From contig NZ_CXOO01000037.1 in the NCBI RefSeq assembly GCF_001269385.1, positions 1 to 64,000 on the forward strand: a DNA stretch of 64,000 nt, given 5' to 3'. Made by a program: the position numbers and the translations under genes. Source of the stretch: Limnohabitans sp. DM1. Its GTDB lineage: Bacteria > Pseudomonadota > Gammaproteobacteria > Burkholderiales > Burkholderiaceae_C. The notes below the pieces were generated by a model. The model saw only the letters and a program-made list of their open reading frames with translations, was not told the DNA's origin and searched no databases. Below are positions 44,167 through 52,636 of this stretch, piece after piece; the first letter of the stretch is position 1, and each line of letters opens with the position of its first letter.

Positions 44167-45099
44167 TCACAGTGCGTTGGTCAACTCAGGCACGGCGGCA
44201 AACAAATCGGCTTCGAGGCCAAAGTCGGCCACGCTGAAGATGGGTGCTTCGGGGTCCTTGTTGATCGCCACGATCACCTTGGAATCCTTCATGCCTGCCA
44301 AGTGCTGGATCGCACCCGAGATGCCCGCAGCGATGTACAGCTGAGGCGCGACGATCTTGCCGGTCTGGCCGACCTGCAGGTCGTTGGCGGCGTAGCCTGC
44401 GTCCACCGCTGCGCGGCTGGCACCGATGGCAGCACCCAGCTTGTCGGCCAGGGGGGTCATCACTTCGTTGAACTTTTCGGCGCTGCCCAATGCGCGGCCA
44501 CCCGACACAATGATCTTGGCGGCGGTCAACTCAGGGCGGTCGTTCTTGGCGATCTCGCTGCGCGTGAAGCTGCTCTTGCCGCTGTCGGCTTGGGCTGATG
44601 CGCTTTCCACCGTGGCGCTGCCACCTGCAGCGGCTGCGGCGTCAAAGCCGGTGGTGCGCACGGTGATGACTTTGGTGGCATCCAGGCTTTGCACCGTGGC
44701 CATCGCGTTACCGGCATAGATGGGTCGCTCGAAAGTGTCGGCAGAGAACACTTGCGTCACATCGCTGATTTGGCCGACGTCCAGCTTGGCGGCCACGCGA
44801 GGCGCCACGTTCTTGCCTGCCGCAGTGGCGGGAAACAGGATGTGGCTGTAGTTGGCAGCAATGGCCAACACTTGGGCTGCCACGTTTTCGGCCAGGCCAT
44901 GAGCCAAGGCTTCACTGTCGGCGTGGATCACTTTGGTCACACCCGCGATTTGGGCGGCGGCCGTTGCAGCAGCGCCTGCGTTGTGGCCTGCGACGAGCAC
45001 ATGCACGTCACCACCGCAAGCGGCGGCGGCGGTCACGGTATTGAGGGTGGCGCCTTTGATCGAGGCGTTGTCGTGTTCTGCAATCACAAGAGAAGTCAT
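44167..45099 (-). CDS. etfA: Electron transfer flavoprotein alpha subunit
   Basis: A 310-aa subunit. The N-terminal domain begins [20 protein letters not shown]. The C-terminal FAD-binding domain contains [60 protein letters not shown] and [20 protein letters not shown]. With EtfB it carries electrons from acyl-CoA dehydrogenases to ETF-ubiquinone oxidoreductase. It follows etfB with 112 bp between, filled by a REP element. Confidence 0.96.
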   Translation of the reverse strand: MTSLVIAEHDNASIKGATLNTVTAAAACGGDVHVLVAGHNAGAAATAAAQIAGVTKVIHADSEALAHGLAENVAAQVLAIAANYSHILFPATAAGKNVAPRVAAKLDVGQISDVTQVFSADTFERPIYAGNAMATVQSLDATKVITVRTTGFDAAAAAGGSATVESASAQADSGKSSFTRSEIAKNDRPELTAAKIIVSGGRALGSAEKFNEVMTPLADKLGAAIGASRAAVDAGYAANDLQVGQTGKIVAPQLYIAAGISGAIQHLAGMKDSKVIVAINKDPEAPIFSVADFGLEADLFAAVPELTNAL

Positions 45100-45126
45100 G
45101 ATGGTTCCTTGATGGATACGGGTTGT

Positions 45127-45200
45127 TGTAGGAGCTTGCCTGCAAGCGATGGCTTGCGGACCACGACCGGCTATCGCCAGCAGGGCTGGCTCCTACAAAA
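45127..45200. repeat. REP-like element (TGTAGGAGC family, complete)
   Basis: TGTAGGAGCTTGCCTGCAAGCG on one side and AGGGCTGGCTCCTACA on the other are inverted terminal halves of about 74 bp. Inner sub-hairpins include GCTTGCCTGCAAGC. It sits between etfB and etfA. Confidence 0.8.
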
Positions 45201-45211
45201 AGAAGGTTTGT

Positions 45212-45967
45212 TTAAATGACCTTGGCCACGTTTTTCAATTTATCCACCAGCGTGGCCACATCGGGCACCTTGATGCCGGCGCTGCGCTTGGCAGGCTCTG
45301 CCACTTTCAGGGTCTTGATGCGGGGGGCCACATCGACACCCAGGTCTTCGGGCTTGAAGGTGTCGAGCTGCTTTTTCTTGGCCTTCATGATGTTGGGCAA
45401 GGTCACGTAGCGTGGCTCGTTCAGGCGCAAGTCGGTGGTCACCACCGCAGGCAGGCTGATGCTGAGCACTTCCAGGCCGCCATCGATCTCGCGGGTGACA
45501 TGGGCTTTACCGTCCACGATGTCGACCTTGGAGGCGAAGGTGGCTTGGGGCAGATCGGCCAAAGCGGCCAGCATCTGGCCGGTCTGGTTGCAGTCGTCGT
45601 CAATGGCTTGTTTGCCCAAAATGATCAGGCCGGGCTGCTCTTTGTCCACCAGAGCCTTGAGCAGCTTGGCCACGGCCAAGGGCTGCAGGTCCAAATCCGC
45701 TGGGGTCTCGACCAGAATGCCGCGGTCGGCACCGATGGCCATGGCGGTACGCAGGGTTTCCTGGCACTGGGCCACGCCGCAAGACACAGCAATGACTTCA
45801 GTGGCCAGACCTTTTTCTTTCAGACGCACAGCTTCTTCGACCGCGATCTCGTCAAAGGGGTTCATGCTCATCTTGACGTTGGCGATGTCCACGCCCGAAC
45901 CATCGGACTTGACGCGCACCTTGACGTTGTAGTCCACCACCCGTTTGACGGGAACGAGAATTTTCAT
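45212..45967 (-). CDS. etfB: Electron transfer flavoprotein beta subunit
   Basis: A 251-aa subunit, normal length. It begins [20 protein letters not shown] and contains [20 protein letters not shown] (the AMP-binding family pattern), [20 protein letters not shown] and [20 protein letters not shown]. With EtfA it accepts electrons from acyl-CoA dehydrogenases. The gene is preceded 44 bp upstream by a near-perfect palindrome resembling LiuR-type sites. Confidence 0.96.
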   Translation of the reverse strand: MKILVPVKRVVDYNVKVRVKSDGSGVDIANVKMSMNPFDEIAVEEAVRLKEKGLATEVIAVSCGVAQCQETLRTAMAIGADRGILVETPADLDLQPLAVAKLLKALVDKEQPGLIILGKQAIDDDCNQTGQMLAALADLPQATFASKVDIVDGKAHVTREIDGGLEVLSISLPAVVTTDLRLNEPRYVTLPNIMKAKKKQLDTFKPEDLGVDVAPRIKTLKVAEPAKRSAGIKVPDVATLVDKLKNVAKVI

Positions 45968-46010
45968 GAAAGCATCTCCGATTGGATTGATTTTGAAAGT
46001 CTGAAATCAA

Positions 46011-46038
46011 TTGACGTTTACGTCAACGTAAAGGTCAA
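46011..46038. promoter_or_regulatory. 28-bp near-palindrome upstream of etfB (LiuR-like)
   Basis: The site reads TTGACG TTTACGT CA ACGTAAA GGTCAA. It agrees with its reverse complement at 24 of 28 positions. The core TTTACGT-ACGTAAA resembles sites of LiuR, a MerR-type regulator of branched-chain amino acid and acyl-CoA catabolism in proteobacteria (from memory). The position upstream of etfBA fits. Confidence 0.6.
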
Positions 46039-46143
46039 TTTTGCACTAAATTGCCCTGGCGTGTTGTCGATTCACCCAAAAAAGCACGACCGTTCGTATT
46101 TTACACACATGAAAAAGACGTCTTTTTTGCATCCTACCCCCGG

Positions 46144-46173
46144 GAATTCACCGACCAATCGGTCGGTGAATTC
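46144..46173. promoter_or_regulatory. 30-bp palindrome upstream of dctP (TetR-type operator or hairpin)
   Basis: GAATTCACCGACC and GGTCGGTGAATTC are perfect 13-bp inverted arms around AATC. The core ACCGACCAATCGGTCGGT looks like a TetR-family operator. There is no T-run, which argues against a terminator. It lies 75 bp upstream of the dctP start. Confidence 0.6.
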
Positions 46174-46247
46174 AGGTTAGTATCAATTGCAGTCTGATCA
46201 TCAACCGATTAGATTATGTTTAGTAACCAATTTGTGTGGAGTCCACC

Positions 46248-47264
46248 ATGAAGAAAGTCCTGATTTCCTTGTCATTGACAGCTCTGGCCAGCTTGGCTGG
46301 CACAGCTCAAGCTCAGACGGTCCTGACCGTCTCCAGCTGGCTGCCGCCCACCCACACGGCCAGCATGGCCCAAAAAGAATGGTGCGACCTGCTCGAGGCC
46401 AACACAAAAGGCCGCATCAAGTGCAACATCCTGCCCCGTGGCGTGACGCCTGCCCCAGGCACTTATGATGCGGTCAAAAATGGTTTGGCTGATGTGTCCT
46501 ACACCGTACATGGCTACACCCCCGGCCGCTTCATCGCTCCGCAAATGGCCGAACTGCCTTTCCTGGGAAACAGCGCTGAAACCATCTCGGTGGCTTTAAG
46601 CCGCGTGAGCGACAAGCACCCCGAGTTCGCGGCCGAGCACCCTGGTGTCAAGGTCATCAGCTTGTTCACCCATGGCCCTGGCATTGTGTTCAACACCAAG
46701 CGTCCCATCACCAAGGTGGATGACTTGTCAGGCCTGAAATTCCGCGTTGGCGGTGGCATGGTCAATGACATGTCCAAAGCACTGGGCATGAATGTCACGC
46801 TCAAACCCGCACCGGACTCTTATGAACTGCTGTCCAGCGGTGTGATGGACGGCACGCTGTTCCCGGCTGAGTCCACCGAATCGTTCAAGATCGACAAGAT
46901 CATCAAGCACGCCACCACCTTCCCAGGCGGTCTGTACAACACCAGCTTCGTCTTCATGATGAACCAGGCCAAGTACGACAAGCTGTCTGCAGAAGACAAA
47001 AAAGCTGTGGATGCCATCTCTGGCGAAACCGCTGCCCGCATCTTTGGCCGTGGCTGGGACAAAGTGGATCGCCGCGCCTTTGCGCTGATGCAAGTCAACG
47101 GTGTGGCGGTCACCAAGGCCGATGCCAAGTTCGTTGCCGACGTCAAAGCCAAAACCGCACCTCTGGAACAAGCTTGGATCAAAGCCGCTGAAGGCAAGGG
47201 CCTGAAGAACCCAGCCAAAGTGCTGGCTGACTTCCGCGCCGAAATCGCCAAACTGGAGAAGTGA
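46248..47264 (+). CDS. dctP: TRAP transporter substrate-binding protein (DctP family)
   Basis: ATG 46248 has GGAG upstream and starts a Sec signal peptide (MKKVLISLSLTALASLAGTA, cleavage after AQA). The mature part is 315 aa or so. DctP-family features are SSWLPPTHTASMAQKEWCDL, IAPQMAELPFLGNSAETIS, FNTKRPITKVDDLSGLKFRV and SSGVMDGTLFPAESTESFK. It captures an organic acid in the periplasm for the DctQM permease encoded just downstream. The ligand is unknown; neighbours with acyl-CoA functions suggest a carboxylate. Confidence 0.93.
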   Translation: MKKVLISLSLTALASLAGTAQAQTVLTVSSWLPPTHTASMAQKEWCDLLEANTKGRIKCNILPRGVTPAPGTYDAVKNGLADVSYTVHGYTPGRFIAPQMAELPFLGNSAETISVALSRVSDKHPEFAAEHPGVKVISLFTHGPGIVFNTKRPITKVDDLSGLKFRVGGGMVNDMSKALGMNVTLKPAPDSYELLSSGVMDGTLFPAESTESFKIDKIIKHATTFPGGLYNTSFVFMMNQAKYDKLSAEDKKAVDAISGETAARIFGRGWDKVDRRAFALMQVNGVAVTKADAKFVADVKAKTAPLEQAWIKAAEGKGLKNPAKVLADFRAEIAKLEK

Positions 47265-47300
47265 TTTCCGCTTTGCCCGATGGGGCAAAAGGAACAACCG

Positions 47301-47333
47301 GCGGTCCCCTTCTGAACGAGGGGACCGCTTTTT
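47301..47333 (+). terminator. Attenuating terminator between dctP and dctQ
   Basis: GCGGTCCCC (47301-47309) and GGGGACCGC (47320-47328) with a 10-nt loop and TTTTT. Placed after the binding-protein gene, it probably lets dctP be expressed above the membrane subunits. Confidence 0.82.
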
Positions 47334-47353
47334 GAATTTGAAAGACACCTGTT

Positions 47354-47830
47354 TTGAAAAAACTGCTTGAAACCCTTTGCGGGCTACTCGCTGGAATCGC
47401 CCTCTTTGCGATCATGCTGCTCACCTTCCTCGATGTAGGGGGCAGAAAATTTTTGGGCAACTCCATCACCGGGTCTCTGGAATTGACCGAATTGCTGATG
47501 GTGGTTGTTATTTTCGGCGCCCTGCCTTTGGTATCCGAGCGTGGCGAACATGTGGTGTTCGACTCGATGGACCCCTATCTGCCTGAAATGATTCGCAAAA
47601 TTCAGCGCGCCTTGGTGCACCTTCTGTGCGGCGCCGCTTTGGTTTCGCTGGGCTGGTTGATGTGGAAAACCGGTGGCGACTTTCTGCAAACCGGTGAAAC
47701 CACGGCCCAACTCAAAATTCTCAAAGCCCCGTTCATCTATGGCATGGGCCTGCTGTGTGCCTTCACCGGCCTCATCCACTTGAGCTTGATGTTCAAGGAA
47801 CAACAAGACAACGAAGGAGGCGTGCTGTGA
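47354..47830 (+). CDS. dctQ: TRAP transporter small permease (DctQ)
   Basis: A 158-aa protein with four hydrophobic helices. The start is TTG at 47354 (no ATG or GTG fits). DctQ features are TFLDVGGRKFLGNSITGSLE and LTELLMVVVIFGALPLVSER, then GEHVVFDSM. It bridges the binding protein and the large permease. Its stop overlaps the dctM GTG start. Confidence 0.88.
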   Translation: MKKLLETLCGLLAGIALFAIMLLTFLDVGGRKFLGNSITGSLELTELLMVVVIFGALPLVSERGEHVVFDSMDPYLPEMIRKIQRALVHLLCGAALVSLGWLMWKTGGDFLQTGETTAQLKILKAPFIYGMGLLCAFTGLIHLSLMFKEQQDNEGGVL

Positions 47831-49119
47831 TTGAAGCGCTGATTGGATTTGCGGCCATCTTTGGCCTGGCGCTTTTGCGCGTGCCACTGGCTTTCTCCAT
47901 GGGCCTGGTCGGTCTGGTGGGCATTGGCTTGACTCGCGGATGGATGCCCGCGGTGGCCAGCACAGCCCAAGTGGTTTACGAAACTGGATTTGCCTACACC
48001 CTGTCGGTGATCCCGCTGTTCATCCTGATGGGCAACTTTGTCGCCCGTGCAGGGTTGGCGCATGAGCTCTTTCATGCTGCCTACACTTTCATCGGCCACC
48101 GCCGGGGCGGCCTGGCGCACGCCACCATCGCCGCCTGCGCAGGCTTTGGCGCCATTTGCGGCTCGTCCATTGCAACGGCTGCGACCATGAGCAAAGTGGC
48201 CTACCCGTCCATGAAAAAGCTCGGCTACAGCGATGCGCTGTCGACCGGTGTGATCGCAGCGGGCGGCACCCTGGGCATCATGATTCCGCCGTCCACCATC
48301 ATGGTGATCTACGGCATCATCACAGAGACCCACATCGGAAAATTGTTCGCGGCTGGGGTGATTCCCGGCTTGATGACCGCCATTCTCATGATGGTGGCCG
48401 TGGTGATCATGACCTCGCGTGACCCCGAACATGCGCCAGCAGGCGAAAAATTCAGCTGGTCACAACGCTGGGCGGCACTGCGCGGCATCTGGGGGGTTTT
48501 GCTGCTGGTGGTGATCGTGCTGGGAGGCATCTATGGCGGCTTCTTCACCGCTACCGAAGGCGCTGGCATGGGGGCCATGGGTGCATTCCTGTTTGCCGTG
48601 GCACGGGGGGCTCTGAGCTTCAAGGCCTTGTTCGAGGTGCTGGTCGAATCGGCCCGCACCACCGCGATGCTGTTCACGCTGCTGATTTCGGCCACCATTT
48701 TTGCCAACTTCGTCAACTTCACCAGCATGCCCATGGAACTCAAGGAGTGGATCACCCACCTGGGCCTATCACCAATCATGATCGTGGGCGCCATGATGCT
48801 GATTTATGTGATTTTGGGCACCGTGATGGAAGAGCTGACCATGGTGCTGCTGACCATTCCGCTGTTCTTCCCCATCGTCACCCAGCTGGGCTTTGACCCG
48901 GTGTGGTTTGGCGTGCTGATCGTGATGGTGATCCAGATCGGCCTGATCTCGCCGCCCGTGGGCATGAACCTGTTCGTCATCAACACCCTGCTGCCCAAAG
49001 TGGGGCTGGGCACCATCTTCCGTGGCGTGTGGCCGCTGGTGGTGGTGTTGATCATCTGCTTGGGCATCTTGCTGGCATTCCCGGGCTTGAGCCTGTGGTT
49101 GCCTTCCATGATGGACTGA
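47827..49119 (+). CDS. dctM: TRAP transporter large permease (DctM)
   Basis: A 430-aa permease from GTG 47827, which has AAGGAGG 6-7 bp upstream and overlaps the dctQ stop. It has about 12 transmembrane segments. DctM features are AGFGAICGSSIATAATMSKV, GTLGIMIPPSTIMVIYGIIT and VIQIGLISPPVGMNLFVINT. It uses an ion gradient to import the ligand. A terminator follows. Confidence 0.93.
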   Translation: MIEALIGFAAIFGLALLRVPLAFSMGLVGLVGIGLTRGWMPAVASTAQVVYETGFAYTLSVIPLFILMGNFVARAGLAHELFHAAYTFIGHRRGGLAHATIAACAGFGAICGSSIATAATMSKVAYPSMKKLGYSDALSTGVIAAGGTLGIMIPPSTIMVIYGIITETHIGKLFAAGVIPGLMTAILMMVAVVIMTSRDPEHAPAGEKFSWSQRWAALRGIWGVLLLVVIVLGGIYGGFFTATEGAGMGAMGAFLFAVARGALSFKALFEVLVESARTTAMLFTLLISATIFANFVNFTSMPMELKEWITHLGLSPIMIVGAMMLIYVILGTVMEELTMVLLTIPLFFPIVTQLGFDPVWFGVLIVMVIQIGLISPPVGMNLFVINTLLPKVGLGTIFRGVWPLVVVLIICLGILLAFPGLSLWLPSMMD

Positions 49120-49136
49120 CAGCGTCATCCAATTGC

Positions 49137-49166
49137 AAAAACGGCACGCCTTGGCGTGCCGTTTTT
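49137..49166 (+). terminator. Rho-independent terminator after dctM
   Basis: AAAAACGGCACGCC and GGCGTGCCGTTTTT are inverted arms separated by TT, with a T-run at the end. It begins 17 bp after the dctM stop. Confidence 0.9.
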
Positions 49167-49283
49167 CATGGTCAGCAGCCCTTAAAGGCTTCCGCAGCTC
49201 ATTCGCCGCTTCGACGGCCTACCTACCACGCCTTCGCAGCTTGGAACTCGCGGAGTCCGAAGTTTGCAGGCTTCGGTTAAGAC

Positions 49284-49317
49284 CGCATGTCGGGGCTGAA
49301 GCCGCCGACCTACAAAA
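49284..49317. repeat. REP-like half element (GTAGGTCGG family)
   Basis: CGCATGTCGGGGCTGAAGCC then GCCGACCTACAAAA, the right half of the family. The region 49167-49355 otherwise shows only repeat-like, gene-free sequence between the convergent dctM and mscS genes. Confidence 0.75.
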
Positions 49318-49355
49318 CCGGCTCAACGGGTGCGTACATGGCCCCAGCAGCCCGA

Positions 49356-50636
49356 TCAGGCGGTGGGGGGCAGCACGTTGTGCACCACACGCTGAGGAAA
49401 CGGAATCTCGATGCCGTTGGCTTGCAAGATCTGCAAGATGGCGCGGTTGATGTCCGACTTGAGTTTGAGGGGGCCATTTTCCGGATCGGCGATCCAGTAC
49501 GACACGACAAACTCCAGGCCATCGGCACCAAATGTGGCCAAGCTGGCTATAGGCGGAGGATCGGGCAACACCCGAGCTTGGGATTTGCAAGCGTCTTCCA
49601 ACAAGTCCACCACCAAATCCACCGGGCTGTTGTAGGCCACCGACACTTGGGTGCTTTGCGACACCTTGGGGTCGGCCAGCGACAAATTTTCCACGCGCTG
49701 GATGATCAGCATTTCATTGGGCACGATGGATTCCCGTCCGGACAGGGCCCGAATGACCGTGTAGCGGGCCTTGATGTCGGTGATGCGTCCCTCAAAACCG
49801 TCGACCCGCACCATGTCGCCGATGCGCATGCTGCGCTCGGCCAGGATGACGAAACCACTGACGTAATTGGCCGCCAGTTTTTGCAAGCCAAAACCAATGC
49901 CCACGCCCACCGCGCCACCCAATACGGACAAAGCCGTCAGGTCAATGCCCACAGAAGACAAAGCCAGTATCAAGCCCACAAACATCAAGGCAGCGCGCAC
50001 CGTGTTGCTGATGACTTTGCGCAGCGACAAATCGCTGCCCGTGGCCGATCTGAGCAAACGAGACTCCAGCGCAGCCGACACCCACAACATGACGATCATG
50101 ACGGCACCTGCCGTCAGCGCGCCTTCGATCAACGTGCGCATCGACAAGACGCTGCCACCGACTTTCCAGCGGATTTGATCAAGCTCATCGAGCAACAGCG
50201 GCAAAACCCCTGTGACCCACAACACCACGGCCAGCCATGCCATCCAGGAAATGGTCCGCTCCAGCACCCGCACAAAATGGGCTTCACCGAAGGCCACCTG
50301 CATCACCTTGACGCCCAGACGGATCAGAGCCAGAGAAATACACACCGGCAACAAGATGTCATACAAGGCCATGGGGTGGTCGGTGGTCAACAGCGCCCGC
50401 GAAGCAAAGGTCAGGCCCAGCAACAAAGTGGGGAACAGCACCCCGTCCACCAAGCGTTTTCCCAAAAGGATCGACAACTCGGCCCCTGCAAAGGCCCGGC
50501 GCACCAGCCATGCAGCCCCCCAGGACAAGCCCACACAAACGACAAACGCCAACAAAACGTGCAAGGAATCGGCACGAACCAGCTTGTCCAGCCAAGCCAG
50601 GGGGTCGGTGATGTGAAGTGACTTCATGCTCGCCAT
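49356..50636 (-). CDS. Mechanosensitive ion channel (MscS family)
   Basis: A 426-aa inner-membrane protein. AAAAGGAG precedes ATG 50636 by 6 bp, so I used it over ATG 50627. About five or six transmembrane helices cover the first 270 residues. The pore helix and beta domain are clear in LGGAVGVGIGFGLQKLAANY and VSGFVILAERSMRIGDMVRV, then GFEGRITDIKARYTVIRALS. It opens under membrane tension to release solutes. It overlaps the enoyl-CoA hydratase gene end by 13 bp. Confidence 0.92.
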   Translation of the reverse strand: MASMKSLHITDPLAWLDKLVRADSLHVLLAFVVCVGLSWGAAWLVRRAFAGAELSILLGKRLVDGVLFPTLLLGLTFASRALLTTDHPMALYDILLPVCISLALIRLGVKVMQVAFGEAHFVRVLERTISWMAWLAVVLWVTGVLPLLLDELDQIRWKVGGSVLSMRTLIEGALTAGAVMIVMLWVSAALESRLLRSATGSDLSLRKVISNTVRAALMFVGLILALSSVGIDLTALSVLGGAVGVGIGFGLQKLAANYVSGFVILAERSMRIGDMVRVDGFEGRITDIKARYTVIRALSGRESIVPNEMLIIQRVENLSLADPKVSQSTQVSVAYNSPVDLVVDLLEDACKSQARVLPDPPPIASLATFGADGLEFVVSYWIADPENGPLKLKSDINRAILQILQANGIEIPFPQRVVHNVLPPTA

Positions 50637-51424
50637 GCGGGGCTCCTTTTGTCAATAAATGCCTGCACGCCTTCCTGGGCGTCGGCGTGCATCATGTTGC
50701 AGGCCATGGTTTGACCAGCCAGCTGGTAAGCCGCTTCGATGCCCATTTCCCGCTGCTTGTAAAACAGCGCCTTGCCCATGCGCACAGCCTCGCGGGGCTT
50801 GCTCACAATCGAGTCAACCCATTCGTTAACTTGTGCATCCAGCCCCTCTGAGGCGCTCACGCGGTTGATCAGGCCTCGCTGGCAGGCCTCTTGCGCGCTG
50901 ATGAAACCGCCCGTTAGCAGCATTTCCATGGCCTGCTTGGCATGCATATTGCGCACCAGGGGCACGCTGGGCGTGGCGCAAAACAGGCCTACATCGATGC
51001 CATTGACCCCAAAGCGGGCGGTCTCGGCAGCCACCGCCAGATCACACTGCGCCACCAGTTGGCAGCCCGCAGCGGTGGCCACGCCCTGCACGCGCGCAAT
51101 CACCGGCACCGGCAGGTTCTGAATGGACAGCATCATGCGCGTGCACTGCGCAAACAGCTTTTGGTAGTAGGCCATCTCGGGCTGCGCCCGCATTTCCTTG
51201 AGGTTGTGCCCGGCGCAAAAAGCCTTGCCCGCCGCCGCCAGCACCACCACACGGGCGTGCTCGTCCAAGGCGATCTGGTGCAGAGCGTTTTGCAGGGCAT
51301 GCAGCATGTCCTCGCCCAAAGTGTTGAAGGTGCTTGCTTGGTTCAGGGTCAGGCGGTGCACGCCACGCGCATCGCGCTCGTGCAGCAGCACATCGGCCCC
51401 GGTAGGAACAGTTGAATCAGTCAT
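50624..51424 (-). CDS. Enoyl-CoA hydratase/isomerase family protein
   Basis: A 266-aa crotonase from ATG 51424 (MTDSTVPTGADVLLHERDAR); the longer open frame is unsupported. Seen are GKAFCAGHNLKEMRA, VQGVATAAGCQLVAQCDLAV and FGVNGIDVGLFCATPSVPLV. It resembles the ECHDC3-like subgroup of crotonases without a proven substrate. It runs into the mscS start by 13 bp. Confidence 0.88.
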   Translation of the reverse strand: MTDSTVPTGADVLLHERDARGVHRLTLNQASTFNTLGEDMLHALQNALHQIALDEHARVVVLAAAGKAFCAGHNLKEMRAQPEMAYYQKLFAQCTRMMLSIQNLPVPVIARVQGVATAAGCQLVAQCDLAVAAETARFGVNGIDVGLFCATPSVPLVRNMHAKQAMEMLLTGGFISAQEACQRGLINRVSASEGLDAQVNEWVDSIVSKPREAVRMGKALFYKQREMGIEAAYQLAGQTMACNMMHADAQEGVQAFIDKRSPAWRA

Positions 51425-51474
51425 GCCCCCGATTGTGCCCAAAGCCGCAAGCCGCCCGGCGGCCCAGTCAGGGC

Positions 51475-52428
51475 TCAGACGTCGGCCAGCACGCGCAAAT
51501 GCGCCTCGACGCTGCGGCCCAAGGCGCTCAGGTTGTAGCCGCCCTCCAGACAACTGACGATGCGCCCCTGGGCATGGCGCAGGGCCACATCCTTGATGCG
51601 CTGGGTGATCCAGGCATAGTCCTGCTCAACCAGCCCCATTTGCCCCATGTCGTCCTCGCGGTGTGCATCAAACCCGGCGCTGATGAAAATCAGCTCGGGC
51701 CGGTGCGCCTCCAGGCGCGGCATCCACATCATGTCGATCAACTCGCGGATGTCCATGCCCCGCGTGTAGGCCGGCACCGGCAAATTCACCAGATTGTTTG
51801 CATGAGACTGCGAACCGCCTTCCGGGTAAAACGGATGCTGGAAAAAGCTGACCATCAAAATCCGCTCATCCCCGGCCACGATGTTTTCGGTGCCATTGCC
51901 GTGGTGCACATCAAAATCCACAATCGCCACGCGCTTGAGCCCATGGCGCTCCACCGCATACTTGGCGGCAATGGCCACATTGTTGAAAAAACAAAACCCC
52001 ATGGCCTTGTCCCGGCAGGCATGGTGACCAGGCGGGCGCACGGCACAAAAAGCGTTCTCCAACTCACCGGCCATGACCGCATCGGTGGCGTCAATCGCCG
52101 CCCCGGCCGACAGCAGGGCAGCCTCCCAAGTGTGGACGTTGATCATGGTGTCCGGGTCAATGGAGGTGTGGCTGGGGCCACCTGCGTCCATGTCTTCGCG
52201 CAGCACATCGCTCAGGCCCCGCAAAGACGCCACATGCATGCGCCCGTGGGCCAATTCAATGTCAGCCAAGGCGGCCGGTCCGGCCTCTCGCCGCTGCAAA
52301 GCCATGTCCAGCCCGGTGATGAGCAACCGGTCCTCGATGGCGCCCAGGCGCTCAGGACATTCCGGATGGCCCGCGCCCATCTCGTGTTTCCAACATGTGG
52401 GGTGTGTGAAATAACCTGTCGCGCCCAT
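51475..52428 (-). CDS. Histone deacetylase-family (class II-like) amidohydrolase
   Basis: A 317-aa arginase/deacetylase-fold protein. The catalytic His pair is in FCAVRPPGHHACRDKAMGFC. Zn ligands are in VAIVDFDVHHGNGTENIVAG, and the third Asp in FISAGFDAHREDDMGQMGLV. Tyr-type closure is in SCLEGGYNLSALGRSV. Bacterial members are acetylpolyamine or acetoin-utilisation-type deacetylases; the true substrate here is unknown. Start ATG 52428. Confidence 0.92.
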   Translation of the reverse strand: MGATGYFTHPTCWKHEMGAGHPECPERLGAIEDRLLITGLDMALQRREAGPAALADIELAHGRMHVASLRGLSDVLREDMDAGGPSHTSIDPDTMINVHTWEAALLSAGAAIDATDAVMAGELENAFCAVRPPGHHACRDKAMGFCFFNNVAIAAKYAVERHGLKRVAIVDFDVHHGNGTENIVAGDERILMVSFFQHPFYPEGGSQSHANNLVNLPVPAYTRGMDIRELIDMMWMPRLEAHRPELIFISAGFDAHREDDMGQMGLVEQDYAWITQRIKDVALRHAQGRIVSCLEGGYNLSALGRSVEAHLRVLADV

Positions 52429-52448
52429 ATGGCTTGTCTTCCTGCAAG

Positions 52449-52481
52449 TTCAACACCCTTCTCGGAAGTGTTGAATTTTTT
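52449..52481. promoter_or_regulatory. Inverted repeat upstream of the HDAC-like gene
   Basis: TTCAACAC (52449-52456) and GTGTTGAA (52468-52475), an 11-nt spacer, then TTTTTT on the plus strand. It looks like a terminator, but no plus-strand gene ends nearby, so an operator in the divergent HDAC/mltB gap is possible. Confidence 0.4.
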
Positions 52482-52636
52482 AAATTAGTGCACGTTTATC
52501 AGTTTCAGCTTATCACGCCCAGCTTGCAGTATCTGACGAGCAGCGCACCACCAGGATCACTGCTCCACACGCATCCGTCGAAGCAGAAGCCTGCAAGCTG
52601 CAAAATGCAATCGCCTCGCGATTAAACTGAGCCCAC

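Noticed and set aside
46144..46173. 30-bp inverted repeat considered as a terminator
   Set aside because: There is no T-run on either strand and no gene ends just before it. It fits an operator better.
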